Shown here one piece after another: positions 1 through 6,963 of a stretch of 12,506 nt of DNA (positions within the stretch are counted from its first letter, which is position 1; each line of letters begins with the position of its first letter). Under the pieces are notes generated by a model. The model was not told where the DNA came from. It worked only from the letters and a program-made list of their open reading frames with translations, and searched no databases. The position numbers and the translations under genes are program-made. This DNA comes from Pseudobdellovibrionaceae bacterium. Lineage in GTDB: Bacteria; Bdellovibrionota; Bdellovibrionia; Bdellovibrionales; JAMPXM01. The stretch is from positions 1 to 12,506 of the forward strand of contig JALHOI010000041.1 in the NCBI GenBank assembly GCA_022843085.1. The letters run 5' to 3'.

Positions 1-4
1 TCAG

Positions 5-1816
5 TTGAAACTTCACTGGCTTTCAATTCTTGCGGCTCTTTGCGCTACAGGACTCGCGATCATAGCGAGCTGGAACAATGACCATCCGAACTTCGATGCG
101 ATTGTGCGACTGCTTTCAACGATTGTGATGGGCATCTCGCTTTTCGTTCTGCCGTCACTCGTTTTTGATGAACAAAAAGAAGCGAAGAAGCGTCTTATGA
201 CGATTCTAGCGCTCGCAGCTTTGTTGATTGTCTATTACGTTTTCAGTCAAAGCTGGTCGAACGCATTTTTCTTCTACAAAACCCTGCAAGGCTTTGTGTT
301 GTTTCATTTACTCGTGAGCCTCGCGCCGTATTTTCGAAATCGAAATTTAAGCGAAGACGAGTTCTGGAGTTCAAACTGGTTTCTACTGAACCGCTTTCAC
401 ATGGCGGTTACTCAATCTGTTCTTCTGCTGATCGGTCTCTTTTTAGCGCTACTTAGTATCAACCATCTATTCGATACTAAAATTCAGGGTGAAGTCTTTC
501 GAAGCGCAGCTGCGGTCATCATCTTTTTTATCAGCGTCATAATTTTTGTCGGCTCACTTGGCGACCGTAAAGAGATTGTCGAGCCCGCCGAAATTTTGAA
601 GAGGCTCGTTCGCACTGTTCTGACTCCGCTCGCGTTGGCCTATTTCGCAATTTTATATGCCTATACAGTCAAACTCGGCATCGCGCGCGAGTGGCCGCGC
701 GGTGGGCTGGGTCTGATGGTCAGCGGTTTAGCGCTGATCGTAACTTTGAGTTACGTGATTATGCGCCCGCTTGCGGCTTCGAATGAATTTGGCCCGAGGA
801 TAAAAGCTTTCTGGAACTGGAGCTTCAGATTGTTGATTGGCCCCGTGGTTCTCGTCATGCTTGGGCTTGGTCGTCGAGTTTCAGATTACGGCTGGACCGA
901 GCAGCGCGCGGCGCTTGGTTACCTCGCAATCTGGATGCTCGGAATCGCGATTTACTACTGGCACCCAAATCGACGACGACTTGTCGGAATTCCGCTTTCG
1001 CTTACAATTGTATTACTAATGACTTGGTTTGGCCCCCTTAGCCCAACCTCGGTCGGCGAAAGGTCACAGACGTCGCATCTCGCCGAGCTTCTCGCAAAAG
1101 ATCGAGCAAGCCTGACTTTTGAGGATAAAAAGCGGGTCAATTCAATTGTTCGTACACTCTGCGAAACGAATGGCGTCGACTCGATGGCTCGCGCCGCCTC
1201 GGTCACCGTAAATCCCCACCCCGCCACGGGTGCAAACATAAATTTAAATCGTTACGGGTCAACTGACTTCATACGCATGTGCGACGACGGCATCCGAGAA
1301 GGTAAGGTTGTTCCGGGCCCTATCTCGCAGGCTCTCGCTCAACTCGGCGTTCCCGAGATCGAAAGCTATGAGACATCAGAGCAGAAGAGCGACGTGAACT
1401 TTCAGCGCTCGAACGAGCACGACATTGTCTTCGAGAAGTATGAAACTTCACTTTTTTCATTCGATGACTGGCGAAAACCGGTCGACCCAAAAGTCGAAGC
1501 TCTCGTCGAGCAGCAGCGCGGAAGCCTCAAGCTGCGGATGGTACGAAAGCCGTTCAAACTCGAGTGGGAAGCGGCCCCCGGAACGTGGAGAAAATTTGAT
1601 CTGGCGCCCGCCATCGATTCTATTAAGGCAGTTGGCGATAAGACCGAGACTCCAGATGAGACCTCGAAGCGCTTGCGTGTCGTCGACACTTACCGCGGTC
1701 GCAAAGTTGAACTGCAAATAATCTCGGCGCAATTCTACGAAGGCGATTACACCGACGTCGTCGCGATCCAGATTCGATCACTTGTCGCGCGACCTACTTC
1801 ACGTCAGAAGGATTAA
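5..1816 (+). CDS. DUF4153 domain-containing polytopic membrane protein (probably 5'-truncated)
   Basis: An inner-membrane protein of unknown function. The first ~345 residues hold about eleven hydrophobic segments (roughly 5-22, 34-52, 66-82, 92-110, 134-155, 167-186, 205-225, 235-255, 270-290, 300-318, 325-345). The stretch from about 200 to 375, with 'LTPLALAYFAILYAYTVKL', 'GRRVSDYGWTEQRAALGYLA', 'IPLSLTIVLL' and 'NSIVRTLCETNG', is the pattern I associate with DUF4153. Residues ~350-603 are soluble, rich in charged residues, and end in beta-strand-like sequence. The only start seen is a TTG at base 5. The frame is open to the window edge and no ribosome binding site can be checked, so the real start is probably outside. 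The 3' end overlaps the convergent rnhA by 23 bp. The family assignment is fairly sure; the role is unknown. Confidence 0.8.
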   Translation: MKLHWLSILAALCATGLAIIASWNNDHPNFDAIVRLLSTIVMGISLFVLPSLVFDEQKEAKKRLMTILALAALLIVYYVFSQSWSNAFFFYKTLQGFVLFHLLVSLAPYFRNRNLSEDEFWSSNWFLLNRFHMAVTQSVLLLIGLFLALLSINHLFDTKIQGEVFRSAAAVIIFFISVIIFVGSLGDRKEIVEPAEILKRLVRTVLTPLALAYFAILYAYTVKLGIAREWPRGGLGLMVSGLALIVTLSYVIMRPLAASNEFGPRIKAFWNWSFRLLIGPVVLVMLGLGRRVSDYGWTEQRAALGYLAIWMLGIAIYYWHPNRRRLVGIPLSLTIVLLMTWFGPLSPTSVGERSQTSHLAELLAKDRASLTFEDKKRVNSIVRTLCETNGVDSMARAASVTVNPHPATGANINLNRYGSTDFIRMCDDGIREGKVVPGPISQALAQLGVPEIESYETSEQKSDVNFQRSNEHDIVFEKYETSLFSFDDWRKPVDPKVEALVEQQRGSLKLRMVRKPFKLEWEAAPGTWRKFDLAPAIDSIKAVGDKTETPDETSKRLRVVDTYRGRKVELQIISAQFYEGDYTDVVAIQIRSLVARPTSRQKD

Positions 1817-2567
1817 TGCCCCACGAAATAAGGATGGCGCGCTCATCATCGGCCGACTTTGCTTTCTTGAACTTTGCGCCGGGCTTGCCTTTGACTCGCC
1901 TTTCGCAATCGGCCCACGTCGCGTGGCGCATCGCCATCGAACCGAGAACGCTGACGTACGAGTAGGCCGCGACTTTTTCTACTTTGGGCTTCGGTTCAGG
2001 CAGAGCTTCGAACTCTGGCAAGTCGTAGATTGCGACTTTATACTGAAGCAGCGGCCCTGCAAAAAGGCGCGGTCGTCGACCTTTAGAAAATTCGACCGCG
2101 ATTTCGTCGACGCGTTCGTTGCCGGCGACGCCGATGTGGCCACGCACATAGCGCCACGTGATCTCACCGTGATTTTTTCGGTGCATCACTTCGCGCGCGA
2201 GTTCTTGCCAAAGATCTTTATTGGAAACGTCTTTGCCCTCGGCTGTCTTCCAACCCTTTTTTTGCCAACCCCAAATCCACTGAGTAATGCCGCGTATGAC
2301 GTAGGTCGAATCGGTACAGAGCGTGACGGGGCTATCGTCATCGCGCACTTCGCGAAGTGCTTCGATCGTTGCCAACATCTCCATTTGATTGTTCGTGGTT
2401 TGCTCGGCGAAGCCGCCGAGCTCGCGAATGCGCCCATCCGGCCTGGCTACAATAGCACCCCAGCCGCCGGGGCCGGGGTTACCGGAACAAGCACCGTCTG
2501 TAAACACGAGTATTCCAGAGATGACGGCAGCTTGCTCTTCAATCGATTCGTCTTTTATTCCGCCCAT
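1794..2567 (-). CDS. rnhA: Ribonuclease HI with C-terminal hybrid-binding-like domain
   Basis: Cleaves the RNA strand of RNA/DNA hybrids in the cytoplasm (R-loops, primers). Counting from a GTG at 2576 (260 aa), the metal-binding acids of RNase HI are all present: D27 in 'FTDGACSGNPGPGGWG', E66 in 'NNQMEM', D89 in 'CTDST', D157 in 'GNERVDEIA', plus the catalytic-loop H147 in 'RGHIG'. The enzyme domain ends near residue 165. After a Pro/Lys-rich linker, residues ~205-250 ('ATWADCERRVKGKPGAKFKK') resemble the caulimovirus viroplasmin/hybrid-binding domain that eukaryotic RNase H1 carries at its N-terminus. I chose the ATG at 2567 (257 aa) because GAGG lies 9 nt upstream, while the GTG at 2576 has no good ribosome binding site. 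The upstream deacetylase gene stops 33 bp before this ATG, which suggests co-transcription. Confidence 0.93.
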   Translation of the reverse strand: MGGIKDESIEEQAAVISGILVFTDGACSGNPGPGGWGAIVARPDGRIRELGGFAEQTTNNQMEMLATIEALREVRDDDSPVTLCTDSTYVIRGITQWIWGWQKKGWKTAEGKDVSNKDLWQELAREVMHRKNHGEITWRYVRGHIGVAGNERVDEIAVEFSKGRRPRLFAGPLLQYKVAIYDLPEFEALPEPKPKVEKVAAYSYVSVLGSMAMRHATWADCERRVKGKPGAKFKKAKSADDERAILISWGINPSDVK

Positions 2568-2600
2568 GCGTTCCACCCTCGCACCGAAGCCTAAGTGGAT

Positions 2601-4103
2601 TTAGTTGCCGCCGTCAATTTGCCCGAAGTCATCGATGTGAGCCTCAGGTAAATCTCCTTGAAGCGCACGCAGCTCAAGCGGTTCGGCCGACACACTTTCA
2701 TCGAGGCCCCCGACATCGTAAAGCTGTTGAGTCGCTCGCGCTATTTCAGCACCGCGCCGAACGAGGCGCACTTCAACAGTGACATCTTGGCCAGCGTATT
2801 TTTTGCGGAGCGATTCGATGTCTAAGAATCGATTCGAACGCGAGATCGAAACCGCTTGGCCGTTAACTCGAACTTCAAGCCGATCTTGCGCCCGCAAACG
2901 ACTATCGCGACCCGTGAGACGAACCCACGCTGCGTTCGATGACGTTCGGTTTCCGGCGACTCCTGGCGGTACCAGGGCAACTTTGAGATCAAGATCGAGT
3001 GTCGGAGTTCCCCGCGAGAGCCTTAGAGGCTGCAGCTTTTCAAAATTACCAGCGCGGTAGGCGGAAATTTCAGCGGGCGTTCGGCTATCCATAAAGTCCG
3101 CGAGCTCTGTGTTGGTGACACACTTTACTTCAGGTTGACCACAAACTTTTAAGCTAAACTCCTGCAGAGCTTCCCAATAGGCCGAATCATTCCAAAGCGA
3201 AAAATGATGTCCAATATGAACCGGCGCGCGGTTACCGTTGTAGTTCGTCTCAAAATACTGAAGGTAGGTTTCCAGCATCTGTTGTTTGTACTGCTGTTTC
3301 GCGCTCGGATTGGGCTGCGCCTTCGAGTCTGCAAAATAAAAATTGTAATCCATCGATAGTGTTTTTTTACCGGTGCCCGCGATCGTCAAACTTGCCAGAG
3401 GAAAATTCCAAAACCCACCCTTCGCATCGCGCTCGGGCCAGTAGTTAGGCTTTGACGTCTTCGACGTGTCATAGCGGTACCCGAATTGCCGCAGGGTCTC
3501 CCACAGCCCGGCGCTTGTTCCCAGCTGCGGAGCACGAAATCCGACCATCGAGTTTTTGGGAAAAACCCAGCCGTTGGGAAAAAGTGCCGTCGGCTTCAAA
3601 CCCGTATTAAAGTTAAAAAAATCAAATATGATCGCGTGAAACTGTCGAAACTCGTCTTGCCAGTTTTGCAAGCTCCAGCCTGAACCGTCGAAATGCCCAT
3701 TGGCGTTTGAGGCGATTTCGTTTTTCTCGACGCTCGCAAGGTTCGTTTGATCAAAGCGAGCCTGCAGGTCTAAGAAATTTGAGCCCCACCCGATCGCCGA
3801 GGCGCCTGCACCGCGGCCGGGTGCGATGTATTTAGATTTAAAATCTTTCCCAACGTAATAAACACCCGAAATAAAATACGTAAATTTGACGGGAGCGTTT
3901 TGTAGCGTCGCGCGAGTCGCAAAGGCTCGCGTGTTTCTCCACATTGAAATTGAAGATGAGCCGTCAAATGAGAGCAGGACATACTGATCAGGCCGCGCGA
4001 CCTGCGCCTGAGCCACCGGAATCCCAGCCGTGAAAGCCAAAGACGCCACGCTACCGAAAAGAAAATTTCTAAGCCCATCAGAAAAGCCCACGAGCCACCC
4101 CAT
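2601..4103 (-). CDS. Secreted NodB-type polysaccharide deacetylase-like protein with C-terminal beta domain
   Basis: A predicted exported protein of 500 aa related to carbohydrate esterase family 4 (metal-dependent N-deacetylation of chitin or peptidoglycan sugars). Residues 1-34 form a signal peptide ending 'GIPVAQAQ'. NodB-like motifs follow in order: 'LSFDGS' (D47), 'ASNANGHFDG' (H137), 'GFRAPQLG' (R190), 'YDTS' (D212) and 'HIGHHFSLW' (H296/H299/H300). Two usual metal-site residues are missing: the second Asp of TFDDG and the first His of HxxxH (Asn133 here). Residues ~360-460 look like a beta-rich accessory domain. The frame is open back to 4346, but that stretch overlaps slyD and reads like untranslated leader. 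The ATG at 4103 directly precedes the signal peptide and has a G-rich GGGGGGTG as ribosome binding site. It could be an active divergent deacetylase or a binding protein on the same fold. Confidence 0.78.
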   Translation of the reverse strand: MGWLVGFSDGLRNFLFGSVASLAFTAGIPVAQAQVARPDQYVLLSFDGSSSISMWRNTRAFATRATLQNAPVKFTYFISGVYYVGKDFKSKYIAPGRGAGASAIGWGSNFLDLQARFDQTNLASVEKNEIASNANGHFDGSGWSLQNWQDEFRQFHAIIFDFFNFNTGLKPTALFPNGWVFPKNSMVGFRAPQLGTSAGLWETLRQFGYRYDTSKTSKPNYWPERDAKGGFWNFPLASLTIAGTGKKTLSMDYNFYFADSKAQPNPSAKQQYKQQMLETYLQYFETNYNGNRAPVHIGHHFSLWNDSAYWEALQEFSLKVCGQPEVKCVTNTELADFMDSRTPAEISAYRAGNFEKLQPLRLSRGTPTLDLDLKVALVPPGVAGNRTSSNAAWVRLTGRDSRLRAQDRLEVRVNGQAVSISRSNRFLDIESLRKKYAGQDVTVEVRLVRRGAEIARATQQLYDVGGLDESVSAEPLELRALQGDLPEAHIDDFGQIDGGN

Positions 4104-4230
4104 ACAACACCCCCCGGCTACGACCGATAACAGCTTCGGAGGGCTATTGACAGGCCATTGAAGCGCCATTGCGAAGTTCGACATGCGAACGCGTAGGAGC
4201 TTCACATGTCGCGAGTGCGGGCCGCTGAGC

Positions 4231-4261
4231 CTACAGTGAAATCTACAGGCCCAACCTACAG
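4231..4261. repeat. Three direct CTACAG repeats downstream of slyD
   Basis: CTACAG occurs at 4231-4236, 4243-4248 and 4256-4261, with start-to-start distances of 12 and 13 bp (CTGTAG on the minus strand). The array begins right after the slyD stop codon and lies 128-158 bp upstream of the deacetylase start. The spacing near one helical turn would suit a regulator binding in tandem, but chance cannot be excluded for six-base units. Confidence 0.4.
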
Positions 4262-4263
4262 AC

Positions 4264-4749
4264 CTAGTGGTTGTGCCCGCCCGGTCCATGTGCGTGGCCG
4301 TGAGACAGTTCTTCTTGAGTCGCTTCACGAGTCGAATCGATTTCAACTTCGAATGTAAGGTCCTGGCCCGCGAGGGGGTGATTGCCGTCGATCGTGACGT
4401 GCGTTTCGGTCACTTTCGTCACGTGCACGACTTGAGCGTGGCCATCGCCCGCATCGGCGTGAAATTGGTCGCCAACGGCAACGTCTTTTTTCGGAAGTTT
4501 TTCTTTTGGAACTTCAACAACCATCTCGGGCTCGACTTCACCGTACGCTTCGGCTGCGGGAACAGTGATAGTCTTTTTGTCGCCGGTCTTCAGCGCCTTG
4601 ATCGCCTCTTCGAGGCCCGGAATGATCTGACCGCTGCCTTCGAGAAACATGAGGGGCTCGTTTCCGAATGAGCTCTCGAGCTTTTCGCCCTTCGCGTTCG
4701 TCAGAGTATAATGAAAGCTAACAACGCGTGGGTTCAAGTTCACAACCAT
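4264..4749 (-). CDS. slyD: SlyD-like FKBP-type peptidyl-prolyl isomerase
   Basis: A cytoplasmic folding helper that isomerises proline peptide bonds and acts as a chaperone. The 161-aa protein has the split FKBP domain of SlyD: residues 1-68 with 'GNEPLMFLEGSGQIIPGLEEAI' split around 29-50 and 'AEAYGEVEPEMVVEVP', an insert-in-flap chaperone domain at about 70-125 ('VGDQFHADAGDGHAQVVHVT'), and the closing FKBP strand 'LAGQDLTFEVEI' at 126-137. The short tail has five histidines (150, 152, 154, 159, 161), a reduced form of the metal-binding tail of E. coli SlyD. The frame extends upstream to 4848, into phoH, but the ATG at 4749 has AAGGAGAG about 7 nt upstream and starts the conserved domain. 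It lies just downstream of phoH on the same strand, with a hairpin terminator between them. Confidence 0.92.
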   Translation of the reverse strand: MVVNLNPRVVSFHYTLTNAKGEKLESSFGNEPLMFLEGSGQIIPGLEEAIKALKTGDKKTITVPAAEAYGEVEPEMVVEVPKEKLPKKDVAVGDQFHADAGDGHAQVVHVTKVTETHVTIDGNHPLAGQDLTFEVEIDSTREATQEELSHGHAHGPGGHNH

Positions 4750-4761
4750 GGACGCTCTCCT

Positions 4762-4796
4762 TCGAGAAAAGAAACACGACCCGCTATTACGGGTCG
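4762..4796 (-). terminator. Intrinsic terminator after phoH
   Basis: A perfect 7-bp stem (CGACCCG at 4777-4783 with CGGGTCG at 4790-4796) and a 6-nt loop. Reading the minus strand it is followed by TGTTTCTTTTCTCG, an interrupted U-rich tract. It lies 8 bp after the phoH stop and ends just before the slyD ribosome binding site. It should reduce or end phoH transcription before slyD. Confidence 0.75.
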
Positions 4797-4804
4797 CAAA
4801 ATGT

Positions 4805-6166
4805 TTATAGGATGTTCGCCGCCAGCTCGGCCAACTCGGATCGTTCACCTTTCGAGAGCGAAACGTGAGCCGAGAGTCGTTGGCCCTTCATGCGTTCAAC
4901 CGAGTAGGTTAGACCTGAAGTTGCGCTGTCGACGTACGGGTTGTCGATCTGATAAGCGTCGCCCGTCAAGACGACTTTTGTTCCCTGCCCCGCGCGCGTC
5001 ACGATTGTTTTAATTTCGTGGGGAGTTAGGTTCTGCGCTTCATCGACAATCAGGTATTGGTTCGGAATCGACCGACCACGAATGTACGTCAGCGGTTCGA
5101 TATTAAGCATACCCTGATTGATCAATTCTTGAGCGCGACCGGCCGCCTTTTTATCGGCGCCCATGAGGAATTCGACGTTGTCGAAAATCGGCTGCATCCA
5201 GGGATTCAATTTTTGTTCAACATCGCCCGGAAGATAACCGATATCGCGGCCCATTGGGAAAATCGGTCGCGAAACAAGCAGCCGTTGAAACCGCCCCTCG
5301 TCGAGCGTTTTGAAAAGTCCCGCCGCAAGGGCCATGAGCGTTTTTCCTGTACCCGCTTTTCCAACCAGCGATACAAAAAGAATTTCATCGTTCAGCAGGC
5401 AATCCATCGCGAAGGTTTGTTCGACGTTGCGTGGATGAATTCCCCAGATCGATTCGTTTGGCACCATGATCGGAACAATGCCGTTGTCCTTTTCGCTGAA
5501 GCGGCCGATCGCCGAGTGCGCCGGGTTTGAGAGGTCTTTCATCACAACGTATTGATTCGCCTTAAGAGCAAACGTGTTACTCGTGATAATTTTCTCGGCG
5601 TAAAACTCTTCGATGATCGCGGGCTCGACATCGATCTCGCGATGGCCCTGATACATCTCGTCGATCTCAACGCGCTCGGGCTCGTAGTCTTTTGCGAAGA
5701 CCGCATAGACGTCGGCGCGAATACGAAGATTGATATCTTTTGTGACGAGCTCGACGGCTGCATCTTTGTACTGCGCCTGCAGCGCGAGTGCGGTGGCCAA
5801 GATGCGATTATCGGCTTTGTCAGGGTCAAGCTCACGCGGCATCGCCTGCCAGTTGACGTCCACGTTGACAAACACCGTGGATTTCGCGGCTTCGAGTTCG
5901 ACGCCTTTTGCAAGTGGTCCGAGATCACGAAGTTCATCGATAAAGCGGCTAAACTGTCGCGCGTTGCGCCCGTTTTCGCCGAGGTCTCGCTTAAATCGAT
6001 CGACTTCTTCGATGACCGAAATCGGAATGTGAATGTCGGCATCACGAAATTTCTTGAGCGCCAAAGCGTCGAAGAGAATCACGTTGGTATCGATAACGAT
6101 TTTGCGTTTGCGGGTTCCGCTCTGGATTGGCGGACGGTCATTTAGAACTTTTGGATCTACAGCCAC
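4805..6166 (-). CDS. PhoH family ATPase with N-terminal PIN nuclease domain
   Basis: A cytoplasmic RNA-active protein. The family joins a PIN endoribonuclease domain to a PhoH helicase-like ATPase, known as PhoH2 in mycobacteria and YlaK in Bacillus. Counting from the GTG at 6166 (453 aa), the PIN domain covers ~20-150 with acids D26 ('VIDTN'), E53/E54, D119 ('ADNR') and D144 ('TKD'), so the nuclease site looks intact. The PhoH domain covers ~240-450 with Walker A 'GKAGTGKT' at 269-276, Walker B 'LIVDEAQN' at 372-379 and 'LTGD' at 401-404. I chose the GTG at 6166 because GGGAGGG lies 9 nt upstream; the TTG at 6184 overlaps that site. A promoter with a palindrome in its spacer lies 25-60 bp upstream. 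The likely role is RNA processing or stress-linked RNA turnover. Confidence 0.93.
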   Translation of the reverse strand: MAVDPKVLNDRPPIQSGTRKRKIVIDTNVILFDALALKKFRDADIHIPISVIEEVDRFKRDLGENGRNARQFSRFIDELRDLGPLAKGVELEAAKSTVFVNVDVNWQAMPRELDPDKADNRILATALALQAQYKDAAVELVTKDINLRIRADVYAVFAKDYEPERVEIDEMYQGHREIDVEPAIIEEFYAEKIITSNTFALKANQYVVMKDLSNPAHSAIGRFSEKDNGIVPIMVPNESIWGIHPRNVEQTFAMDCLLNDEILFVSLVGKAGTGKTLMALAAGLFKTLDEGRFQRLLVSRPIFPMGRDIGYLPGDVEQKLNPWMQPIFDNVEFLMGADKKAAGRAQELINQGMLNIEPLTYIRGRSIPNQYLIVDEAQNLTPHEIKTIVTRAGQGTKVVLTGDAYQIDNPYVDSATSGLTYSVERMKGQRLSAHVSLSKGERSELAELAANIL

Positions 6167-6197
6167 TCGACAGGTCCCTCCCAAAGATCACAGTTCG

Positions 6198-6226
6198 ATT
6201 GCAGTCCAAGACCGAGGTCTTGTCGA
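6198..6226 (-). promoter_or_regulatory. Predicted sigma70-type promoter of phoH
   Basis: Minus-strand TCGACA (6226-6221; five of six bases of TTGACA), a 17-bp spacer, then TGCAAT (6203-6198; four of six bases of TATAAT). Transcription would start near 6191 and leave a leader of about 25 nt before the GTG start at 6166. The spacer is nearly filled by a palindrome (separate entry). Confidence 0.5.
6207..6222. repeat. Perfect palindrome between -35 and -10 of the phoH promoter
   Basis: CAAGACC-GA-GGTCTTG: 7-bp arms with a 2-bp centre. It overlaps the last two bases of the predicted -35 and ends 3 bp before the -10, a position typical of an operator. It would not be in the mRNA if the predicted start site near 6191 is right, so a DNA-binding role is favoured over an RNA hairpin. 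Confidence 0.5.
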
Positions 6227-6284
6227 ACCAAATTGTGAATCGAGGGACCCGAAGGCCTACGATTACGGGCGGTGCGTTAGCGGT

Positions 6285-6806
6285 CTATCGCCCACCAAGT
6301 CCCGAAACCATGACATCGCCATGATCAGTCTTAAGCGAGGCACTTACCGTTTCAATGAAGCTGACAAAGTGGCGAAGTGCATCTTCGTTGACGGTTGCCT
6401 TCATGAAGCCACATCCGTGTCGAGTGACGCCTTCCGAGGCAATCGCGCGGACATTGACGATGTTCACGACGAACGGGAAGTAAGTGAACTGGTTGAGGTA
6501 AACACGCATCGCGACCTCCTCGCCTTCTCTCAAACCGCCGCTCGAAAGATCGAGATCAAACGCGATTCCGTCGGCCGAAATGTCGTAAATCGCAACTTTC
6601 TGAAGCCCCTTTTCGGGAACGAGGATGAAGGCTGCAATGAATTCAGACAAAATGGTTCGTTTCACCTGACGACGTTCCGACGACAGAATTGCCTCGCGGC
6701 GCTCTGTCATATCGACGACCGAAGCCTCTGATCCGTCTGAAGGTCCATTCGACTTTTGATCTTTACGGCGCTTCGAAATGTCGATCACGTTGGACGTGCG
6801 ATTCAT
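6285..6806 (-). CDS. PilZ domain protein (predicted cyclic di-GMP receptor)
   Basis: A 173-aa soluble protein. The PilZ domain spans about residues 43-150 and has both nucleotide-contact motifs: R46-QVK-R50 (RxxxR) and D75-I-S77-A-D-G80 (DxSxxG), so binding of cyclic di-GMP is expected. The first ~40 residues are polar and lysine/arginine-rich ('ISKRRKDQKSNG'), probably disordered. There is no export signal, membrane segment or attached output domain, so it probably acts through a partner. The ATG at 6806 has GGGGGA about 7 nt upstream. It is followed on the same strand by phoH, 118 bp away, which has its own predicted promoter. I see no clear terminator after it. The family is sure; the regulated process is unknown. 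Confidence 0.87.
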   Translation of the reverse strand: MNRTSNVIDISKRRKDQKSNGPSDGSEASVVDMTERREAILSSERRQVKRTILSEFIAAFILVPEKGLQKVAIYDISADGIAFDLDLSSGGLREGEEVAMRVYLNQFTYFPFVVNIVNVRAIASEGVTRHGCGFMKATVNEDALRHFVSFIETVSASLKTDHGDVMVSGLGGR

Positions 6807-6888
6807 GCAAATTCCCCCTACCCCTATGATCTCTTTTCGGTTTGAGAGCGTATTAACTTGAGTCAGTGGTCTTCGCTCGGCCTAGACC

Positions 6889-6917
6889 TCGACAAACGCC
6901 GCTACAAGGTGTATCAT
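6889..6917 (+). promoter_or_regulatory. Predicted sigma70-type promoter of the TonB-like gene
   Basis: TCGACA (6889-6894) and TATCAT (6912-6917) with a 17-bp spacer; each hexamer matches the consensus at five of six positions. Transcription would start near 6924, about 40 nt before the TTG start at 6964. The -35 is identical to that of the predicted phoH promoter. Confidence 0.6.
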
Positions 6918-6963
6918 TATAAGAATCCATCGTGTTTTCGATGGGTTAGATGGGAACTCGCGA

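Noticed and set aside
1782..2594. 270-codon plus-strand frame opposite rnhA
   Set aside because: It is the antisense of a clear RNase HI with all catalytic residues, and its translation shows no recognisable domain.
4104..4346. N-terminal extension of the deacetylase frame
   Set aside because: It overlaps slyD, lacks ribosome binding sites and would bury the signal peptide 80 residues inside the protein.
6267..6291. GGGCG...CGCCC as a terminator after the PilZ gene
   Set aside because: A 5-bp stem with a long loop, no T-tract, and partly inside the coding end.
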